From contig CACYDD010000186.1 in assembly GCA_902773065.1 (NCBI GenBank), positions 1 through 11,099 of the forward strand: 11,099 bases of DNA. Reading direction: 5' to 3'. Positions 7,284 to 11,099 of this stretch are shown piece by piece. A program made the translations under genes and the position numbers. The notes below the pieces were generated by a model that was not told the DNA's origin, ran no database searches, and saw nothing but the letters and a program-made list of their open reading frames with translations. Origin of the DNA: an uncultured Ruminococcus sp. GTDB taxonomy: Bacteria > Bacillota > Clostridia > Oscillospirales > Acutalibacteraceae. Every line of letters starts with the position of its first letter. The stretch's first letter is position 1.

Positions 7284-7345
7284 ATTTTTAAATTTGCCGT
7301 TCGCTCTTAACGCATATAGATAAGTTCATTGCCGCATTCCAAGTA
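7284..7345 (-). repeat. Dispersed intergenic element, copy 3 (toward the glycosylase)
   Basis: Minus strand: TTGGAATGCGGCAATGAAC (7342-7324), GAGCG (7306-7302), then AACGGCAAATTT. GCGG to GAGCG spacing is 29 bases. The GC-rich end seen in the other copies is missing, so this is the most diverged copy. Confidence 0.45.
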
Positions 7346-7365
7346 AACGAAACTTAAAATGCGGC
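7331..7365 (-). other. Hairpin in the glycosylase leader
   Basis: Arms 7365-7352 and 7344-7331 form a 14-bp stem with a seven-base loop when read as minus-strand RNA, including two G-U pairs. On the plus strand those two positions are mismatches, so the fold favours a minus-strand transcript. No T run follows, so it is not a simple terminator. Confidence 0.5.
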
Positions 7366-7395
7366 GTTAAATACGTACCATGCAAAAATTCAAAC

Positions 7396-7418
7396 ATTGT
7401 TTCAAATTGTGAAACAAT
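7396..7418. other. Inverted repeat ATTGTTTCA / TGAAACAAT
   Basis: Nine-base arms separated by five bases, 17 bases upstream of the antisense RNA -35 box. It could be an operator. On the minus strand it is followed by GTTTGAATTTTTG and might act as a weak terminator of the toxin transcript. Confidence 0.45.
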
Positions 7419-7435
7419 AAAATATTACATTATTA

Positions 7436-7464
7436 TTGACAAATACATTTATAAATGCTATTAT
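7436..7464 (+). promoter_or_regulatory. Promoter of the antisense small RNA
   Basis: TTGACA (7436-7441), a 17-base spacer ending in TGC, and TATTAT (7459-7464). This is a near-consensus extended -10 promoter pointing right, with predicted start near 7471. Confidence 0.75.
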
Positions 7465-7470
7465 AAATGT

Positions 7471-7559
7471 AGACAAGGAACGGTTTTAGCTGTTCCGCTA
7501 ACATATCGGTCTTTTTATTTTGCCGCTCTGTATTGCGAGTACAGGGCGGTTATTTCTTT
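7471..7559 (+). ncRNA. Predicted antisense RNA of a type I toxin-antitoxin locus
   Basis: A transcript of about 85-90 bases bounded by the promoter above and the terminator at 7523-7559. Two hairpins can be read: 7477-7483 with 7490-7496 (loop TTTTAG), and the terminator stem 7523-7532 with 7540-7549. It runs opposite to, and overlaps, the 3' end and untranslated tail of the 26-residue toxin gene. It would therefore pair with the toxin mRNA by its loops, as in the Fst/par and TxpA/RatA systems. No coding frame of note. Prediction only. Confidence 0.6.
7523..7559 (+). terminator. Intrinsic terminator of the antisense RNA
   Basis: CCGCTCTGTA pairs fully with TACAGGGCGG (one G-U pair on the plus strand) across seven bases, followed by TTATTTCTTT. 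On the minus strand the same pair is a mismatch and no T run follows, so it is directional. Confidence 0.75.
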
Positions 7560-7630
7560 ATGTACTCAATTACTTCTTTCATAGCCATCAAGACTACTGC
7601 AAAAGCGACTAATGTCAAAACATCAATCAT
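7550..7630 (-). CDS. Small hydrophobic peptide, probable type I toxin (26 residues)
   Basis: ATG at 7628-7630 encodes 26 residues: an N-terminal MIDVLTLVAFAVVLMAM that can span a membrane, then a charged tail KEVIEYIKK. AAAGGGGG lies nine bases upstream, a strong ribosome binding site. The shape (one membrane helix plus basic tail), a dedicated promoter, and an opposing RNA from a strong promoter across the 3' end match holin-like or Fst-like type I toxins, which damage the membrane when antisense control fails. Assignment rests on architecture, not a recognised sequence match. Alternatives are a small membrane regulator or chance. Confidence 0.6.
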   Translation of the reverse strand: MIDVLTLVAFAVVLMAMKEVIEYIKK

Positions 7631-7639
7631 CAATACACA

Positions 7640-7657
7640 CCCCCTTTCTCAAGGGAG
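7640..7657 (-). promoter_or_regulatory. Hairpin hiding the toxin ribosome binding site
   Basis: On the minus strand CTCCCTT (7657-7651) pairs with AAGGGGG (7646-7640), the ribosome binding site itself, closed by a GAGA loop of the GNRA type. Seven pairs including one G-U. Upstream AAGGAGC could instead pair with GCTCCCTT and release it. Confidence 0.55.
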
Positions 7658-7693
7658 CTGAAACAGCCGCCGCCGCTCCTTACTACAGACAGT

Positions 7694-7723
7694 ATTATAA
7701 CATAATAATCATATATAGAACAA
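7694..7723 (-). promoter_or_regulatory. Promoter of the small toxin
   Basis: TTGTTC (7718-7723), an 18-base spacer ending in TGT, and TATAAT (7694-7699): a weak -35 with a perfect extended -10. Start near 7687, giving a leader of about 57 bases. Confidence 0.6.
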
Positions 7724-7885
7724 TAGACACATTATATAATATATCACTTATTGATTTGTATAATATTTTATCAAATAAACTCACATTATCGATCTATTCT
7801 TGGTTTCTCTATCAGTGCTTTCGCCGTAACACGTATATTTTCGTTGCAGTCAAAGGTACATTCATAACTCCGTAGTATATTCCTC

Positions 7886-8539
7886 TTAATCAGAAAGCAG
7901 CATCGCAATCAGCAACAGCATATTCAGTATCAGCGAAATAATACAAAGTACCTGTCCTGCTTTAACCGAGGGCGATTTTACAGCATTGGGGGTCTTTTTT
8001 TGCTGAATATTATACTTTATCGTATTGATTATTCCTGCGATTGAAATAATCGTTCCAATAGGCGGAAGAGTAACCATAAATATACCGATAATACCAAGTG
8101 CTGTCAACTGAACACCTTTAGCGGAATCGGCCGGAATTGGCTTTGAGGCATTTGTATTGTTATATGCAGCAGTTGTCGGCGGAGTGACAATATTTCTAAT
8201 TTTTGGCAGTGTGGTAGGTGCAGTGCCGCTGTTCATATTATTGTATTGATACGAATCGGGGTTAAAATCCGTAAACTCCGGAATAGGCGGAGCAGACGGG
8301 ATATTCTGAGGAGCAGGTGGCATTGTACCATAGTTTTGCGGTACAGCGGCAGGGGGCGGCGGATATTCCGGCTGAGAAGCAAATCTGTCAGAAGTATCAT
8401 ACTCGTCCTGTCCGTATTCGATCTCATAATGATTGGTATTGTCAGACATCTCCTCGGCCGTATAGTCCTTCTTGTTCTGCGGTATTTTTTGCTCGGGAAA
8501 AATCTCGTCAAAGGACATATCAATAAAATTTTTACTCAT
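7886..8539 (-). CDS. Proline-rich membrane protein of unknown function
   Basis: Not recognised as a named family. 217 residues from the ATG at 8537-8539, chosen because AGGTGG lies five bases upstream; a frame from 8563 would start at the predicted transcription start. Residues 1-57 are acidic (SFDEIF, YEIEYGQDEYDTSD). Residues 58-90 are proline-rich (PEYPPPPAA, MPPAPQN, PSAPPIPEF). Residues 91-140 are low-complexity, rich in N, T and P. Two hydrophobic segments follow at about 145-174 and 197-215, joined by a basic linker (IQQKKTPNAVKSPSVK). The shape, a long disordered cytoplasmic arm plus a two-segment membrane anchor, resembles DUF4190-like proteins of Gram-positives, but this is a likeness only. 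Single gene with its own promoter. Confidence 0.85.
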   Translation of the reverse strand: MSKNFIDMSFDEIFPEQKIPQNKKDYTAEEMSDNTNHYEIEYGQDEYDTSDRFASQPEYPPPPAAVPQNYGTMPPAPQNIPSAPPIPEFTDFNPDSYQYNNMNSGTAPTTLPKIRNIVTPPTTAAYNNTNASKPIPADSAKGVQLTALGIIGIFMVTLPPIGTIISIAGIINTIKYNIQQKKTPNAVKSPSVKAGQVLCIISLILNMLLLIAMLLSD

Positions 8540-8576
8540 CATCGCCACCTGCCTTAACGTCATTTATTTTAAAATC

Positions 8577-8605
8577 ATCTTATCATAAAACCTTTTCAGT
8601 GTCAA
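8577..8605 (-). promoter_or_regulatory. Promoter of the proline-rich membrane protein
   Basis: TTGACA (8600-8605), 17 bases, TAAGAT (8577-8582) on the minus strand, start near 8570. The -35 box directly follows the GC-rich end of dispersed element copy 4. Confidence 0.78.
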
Positions 8606-8610
8606 CCCGT

Positions 8611-8683
8611 CGCCGACGAGCCGCCGGTTCCAATTCGCGCTCAAGTTTATAAAACCTATTATTTTTTCGCCGCGCTTCAAATT
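8611..8683 (-). repeat. Dispersed intergenic element, copy 4 (toward the proline-rich protein)
   Basis: Minus strand: GAAGCGCGGCGA (8679-8668), then TTTATAAACTTGAGCGCGAA (8655-8636), TTGGAA and CCGGCGGCTCGTCGGCG. AAACTTGAGCGCGAA is shared exactly with copy 1, and the GCGG to GAGCG distance is 31 in both. Confidence 0.65.
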
Positions 8684-8687
8684 TTAA

Positions 8688-8720
8688 TTGCACAATGTAC
8701 ATTGTACATTGCACATTGCA
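8688..8720. repeat. Tandem CAATGTA/CATTGCA palindromic motifs
   Basis: Short repeats of ACAATGT, ACATTGT and ACATTGC with self-complementary character, between the cysteine-gene terminator and element copy 4. Counterpart of the array at 3394-3429. Confidence 0.65.
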
Positions 8721-8761
8721 AAAAAGGTTTTCAGACCGCAGGAATGTGTCCTGCGGTCTGA
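8720..8761 (-). terminator. Terminator-like hairpin after the sulfur operon
   Basis: A perfect 13-bp stem (8731-8743 with 8749-8761) and five-base loop. On the minus strand AAACC and then six Ts follow. The T run starts five bases from the stem, so termination may be less efficient than usual. The hairpin lies 58 bases past the cysteine-gene stop. Confidence 0.65.
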
Positions 8762-8819
8762 GTGATGAATATGGGCTGTCGTCTATATAACAACTTGTAC
8801 TTTTGGTAAGCGGATGTAT

Positions 8820-9731
8820 TTATCCATAAATTCCCTTGCTGAAATATCTGTCGCCGCGGTCGGGAAGAACGATAACGATGTTTCCTTTTGCACCCGAGGC
8901 GATCAGCTTTTTGGCAGCAATTAATGCTGCACCTGATGATGAACCGGCAAAGATCCCTTCTTTTTTGGCAAGCTCCCTGACACCTTCAAAGGCTTCTATG
9001 TCGGTGATCTTGATCACATCATCCACAAGAGAAATATCCATGGTATCAGCAATGAAATCGTTGCCGATTCCTTCAATATCGTAGTCGGCGTGTTCTCCTC
9101 CGCCGATGGTTGAGCCGACAGGGTCGGCAAGGATTCCTTTAATGTCAGGGTTCTGCTCTTTAAGGTAACGCACAATTCCTGTATAAGTACCGCCGCTTCC
9201 TGCACCTGCTATAAAGTAGTCGATTTTTCCTTCAAGATCCTGATAGATCTCCGGACCTGTTGTTTCATAATGAGCAAGCGGATTTGCCTGATTTTTAAAC
9301 TGACGCAATGTTACTGCTCCGGGAATTTCCCTGCACAACTGCTCCGCTTTTTCTTCCGCGCCAAGCATTCCCAGTTCTCTGGGAGTATTGATAATTTCCG
9401 CCCCCAACGCTCTTAAAAGGGTTTGTTTTTCTTCCGAGAATTTTGTTGGTATGGCAAAAATGATGCGATATCCTTTGTTCAGGGCAGCAAAGGCGATACC
9501 AAGACCTGTATTTCCGGCGGTTGCTTCAATAATTGTTCCGCCTTGTTTCAGAATTCCTTTTTTCTCCGCATCTTCTATCATATACTTGCCGATCCTGTCC
9601 TTGACACTTCCCGAAGGATTGTATAATTCCAGTTTGGCATAAAGGTTGATCTCACTGTCGGTGATGATCTGACCAAGTTTTACGATCGGAGTTTTGCCTA
9701 TCAGCTCCTGCATGGAATCATAGTAGCTCAT
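8820..9731 (-). CDS. mccA: MccA-like PLP enzyme: cystathionine beta-synthase / cysteine synthase
   Basis: Fold-type II PLP enzyme of the CysK/CBS family, 303 residues. The PLP lysine is K44 in NPSGSVKDRIG (38-48), the phosphate loop is GAGSGGT (176-182), and SSSGAA (264-269) closes the site. The substrate loop reads EATAGNTGLG (69-78). The TAGNTG form, together with TKFSEEKQTLLRALGA (96-111), NQANPLAHYETTGPE (147-161) and the YFSKGIYG end, is closer to my memory of Bacillus MccA (YrhA), which uses O-acetylserine and homocysteine to make cystathionine, than to CysK with TSGNTG. The ATG overlaps the upstream gene stop (ATGA), and that partner is a cystathionine lyase-like gene, as in mccA-mccB. 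No CBS regulatory domain. Plain cysteine synthase remains possible. Confidence 0.85.
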   Translation of the reverse strand: MSYYDSMQELIGKTPIVKLGQIITDSEINLYAKLELYNPSGSVKDRIGKYMIEDAEKKGILKQGGTIIEATAGNTGLGIAFAALNKGYRIIFAIPTKFSEEKQTLLRALGAEIINTPRELGMLGAEEKAEQLCREIPGAVTLRQFKNQANPLAHYETTGPEIYQDLEGKIDYFIAGAGSGGTYTGIVRYLKEQNPDIKGILADPVGSTIGGGEHADYDIEGIGNDFIADTMDISLVDDVIKITDIEAFEGVRELAKKEGIFAGSSSGAALIAAKKLIASGAKGNIVIVLPDRGDRYFSKGIYG

Positions 9732-10891
9732 GATTTTATCTCACTTTCCGCAATAGCCTGCTCAAGATCTGCAAGTAGATCATCAATACTTTCAATGCCG
9801 ATGGAAAGGCGGATCAGTCCGTCTGTAATACCAACCTTCTGACGAATCTCGTATGGAATAGCCGCATGAGTCATGCTGGCAGGATGGCAAACCAGACTTT
9901 CCACACCGCCAAGACTTTCGGCAAGGGCGATCAGCTTCAAAGATTTAAAGAATTTTTTAATATCATAATTTTCGTACAGTTCAAATGAGATCATTGCACC
10001 GCCATTCTTTGCCTGACGCTTGTTGATCTCATAGCCCTGTGCTGTCGGCAGACCGGGATAATACACATTCTTGACCGCTTTGTGAGAAGTAAGATATTCA
10101 GCAGCTTTCTGTGCATTTTCGGTATGACGGTCAAGACGAACACCAAGCGTTTTGATACCTCTGATGAGCAGAAAACTGTCAAACGGACCTAAAACACCGC
10201 CTGTAGAATTCTGGATAAACGCAAGTCTTTCAGCAAGTGCATCATCATTTACCACAACAAGTCCCGAAACCACATCACTGTGACCGCCGAGATATTTTGT
10301 TCCGCTGTGGATGACGATATCTGCACCAAGCTCGATCGGACGCTGGAGATACGGTGTCATAAAGGTATTGTCCACAATAGAAAGAATACCGTGCTTTTTT
10401 GCAATCTCCGCAACCGCTTTTAAATCCGTCACCGTCAGCAGCGGATTGGCTGGACTTTCCACAAGAATTGCCTTTACATCATCTGTTATTTTGCTTTCCA
10501 GTGATTCAGGGTTGGTGGTATCTTCAATAGAATATGAAATATCAAAATTCTTGAAGATCTTATCGAGTACTCTGAATGTACCTCCGTAAACATTGCTGGA
10601 GATCAGAACCTTGTCGCCTGCTTTGAAAAGGCTGAGTACTGCGGTGATCGCTGCCATGCCCGAAGCAAAGGCAAAACCTGCTTTGCCGCTTTCCAGCTCT
10701 GCGATCAATGCTTCAAGAGCAGCTCTTGTCGGGTTGCCTGTGCGTGAATATTCCCAGCCTGTGTTTTCGCCCAGCCCCTTCTGTTCGTATGTAGATGTCT
10801 GGTAAATCGGCACATTGACTGCACCTGTTGCCTTGTCTCCGTAAATGCCTCCGTGAATCAGAGCTGATTCAATATTTTTGTAAGTAGCCAT
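9728..10891 (-). CDS. mccB: Cystathionine gamma-lyase / gamma-synthase family PLP enzyme
   Basis: Fold-type I PLP enzyme of Cys/Met metabolism, 387 residues, typical for MetB/MccB and shorter than O-acetylhomoserine sulfhydrylases. Visible are EYSRTGNPTRAALE (47-60), FASGMAA (75-81), the PLP-contacting D174 in IVDNTFMTPYLQRP, the PLP lysine K199 in HSGTKYLGGHSD, and AESLGGVESLVCHPASMTHA (324-343). Sequence alone does not separate the lyase (cystathionine to cysteine) from the synthase. The MccA-like partner and the cysteine-codon attenuator upstream favour the lyase direction, so the pair would turn homocysteine into cysteine. GGAGG (10900-10904) lies eight bases before the ATG. First gene of the operon. 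Confidence 0.88.
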   Translation of the reverse strand: MATYKNIESALIHGGIYGDKATGAVNVPIYQTSTYEQKGLGENTGWEYSRTGNPTRAALEALIAELESGKAGFAFASGMAAITAVLSLFKAGDKVLISSNVYGGTFRVLDKIFKNFDISYSIEDTTNPESLESKITDDVKAILVESPANPLLTVTDLKAVAEIAKKHGILSIVDNTFMTPYLQRPIELGADIVIHSGTKYLGGHSDVVSGLVVVNDDALAERLAFIQNSTGGVLGPFDSFLLIRGIKTLGVRLDRHTENAQKAAEYLTSHKAVKNVYYPGLPTAQGYEINKRQAKNGGAMISFELYENYDIKKFFKSLKLIALAESLGGVESLVCHPASMTHAAIPYEIRQKVGITDGLIRLSIGIESIDDLLADLEQAIAESEIKS

Positions 10892-10973
10892 GATAAATTC
10901 CTCCGTTAAAATAATTTTATTCTGTTAAATGTGCAAATGTAACCATATACACTGCCATAATCATCGGTTCATT

Positions 10974-11020
10974 AAAAAGACCGCTTGTTTAACATTGGAA
11001 AGAGCGTTAAACAAGCGGTC
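10974..11020 (-). terminator. Leader terminator of the sulfur operon (attenuator 3:4 hairpin)
   Basis: A perfect 15-bp stem: GACCGCTTGTTTAAC (11020-11006) with GTTAAACAAGCGGTC (10993-10979), a 12-base loop, then TTTTTAA on the minus strand. It lies 83 bases upstream of the mccB start and would stop transcription before the operon unless its 5' arm is captured by the segment at 11065-11053. Confidence 0.93.
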
Positions 11021-11051
11021 GCAATGTAATATTTCACTGCATGACAAACAA

Positions 11052-11077
11052 GCCGCCTGTTCAACATCGACAGCAGC
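11052..11077 (-). promoter_or_regulatory. Attenuator segments 1 and 2 (protector and antiterminator)
   Basis: Segment 2, GTTGAACAGGCGG (11065-11053), can pair along all 13 bases (two G-U pairs) with CCGCTTGTTTAAC (11018-11006), the 5' arm of the terminator. Segment 1, GCTGCTGT (11077-11070), can instead pair with ACAGGCGGC (11060-11052) with one bulge. A further six-bp hairpin (11040-11021) bridges segments 2 and 3. Confidence 0.8.
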
Positions 11078-11099
11078 AAGTACAACAGATTTTTTCGGA
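11061..11099 (-). CDS. Cysteine-rich leader peptide, C-terminal end (start beyond window)
   Basis: Frame open from the right edge to a TGA at 11061-11063, reading SEKICCTCCCRC. Six of the last eight residues are cysteine, which is extreme for chance or for an ordinary protein end. The cysteine codons lie on attenuator segment 1 and the stop codon falls inside segment 2, the placement expected of a control peptide read by a ribosome that stalls when Cys-tRNA is short. The start codon and ribosome binding site lie outside the window, so peptide length is unknown. Alternative: the 3' end of an unrelated upstream gene. Confidence 0.75.
   Translation of the reverse strand, partial: SEKICCTCCCRC

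Noticed and set aside
7612..7875. Plus-strand open frame of 87 codons upstream of the proline-rich gene
   Set aside because: No ribosome binding site, low-complexity AT-rich sequence, and it crosses the toxin leader and promoter in antisense.
8762..8819. Extra gene between the cysteine gene stop and its terminator hairpin
   Set aside because: Only 58 bases, with no start plus ribosome binding site on either strand.
10914..10942. Possible second promoter TTACAT-17-TAAAAT between the attenuator and mccB
   Set aside because: The -35 hexamer matches consensus poorly, and it would bypass the attenuator; not strong enough to call.
10917..10964. Fifteen-codon minus-strand frame between the attenuator terminator and mccB
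   Set aside because: No ribosome binding site; it contains no cysteine codons and has no pairing relation to the terminator.

Overview
The window looks like chromosome from a moderately low-GC Firmicute of the Ruminococcus/Oscillospirales type. This is inferred from protein style (cysteine-rich HisRS insert, hisS-aspS order), AGGAGG-type ribosome binding sites and consensus sigma-A promoters; no marker gene fixes the species. Most genes lie on the minus strand; only yihY and one predicted small RNA are on the plus strand.

Layout, left to right. (1) A hisS-aspS operon (minus), with aspS cut by the left edge. (2) A compact RelE/HigB-type toxin and HTH antitoxin operon (minus), with a perfect consensus promoter flanked and filled by two copies of one palindrome. 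(3) yihY (plus), ending in a strong terminator that abuts the end of aroB. (4) A tyrA-aroB operon (minus) joined by an ATGA overlap. (5) An OGG1-like 8-oxoguanine DNA glycosylase (minus). (6) A probable type I toxin-antitoxin locus: a 26-residue hydrophobic peptide (minus) facing a short antisense RNA (plus). (7) A proline-rich two-segment membrane protein of unknown role (minus). (8) A cystathionine gamma-lyase/synthase gene followed by an MccA-like cysteine-synthase-family gene (minus), joined by an ATGA overlap.

The most interesting signal is at the right edge. Upstream of the sulfur operon the transcript encodes the end of a leader peptide with six cysteines in its last eight residues. 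Its stop codon lies inside RNA segments that can form three mutually exclusive pairings (1:2, 2:3 and a 15-bp 3:4 terminator). This is the layout of a trp-type ribosome-mediated attenuator, here apparently sensing cysteinyl-tRNA. It explains how a cysteine-forming pathway could be switched on when cysteine runs short.

A second signal is a degenerate intergenic element present four times, always upstream of a gene and in that gene's orientation (yihY, tyrA, the glycosylase and the proline-rich protein). It has conserved GCGG and GAGCG blocks 28-31 nt apart and, in three copies, a GC-rich CCGCCGG segment. All assignments are from reading the sequence; no database search or folding program was run.
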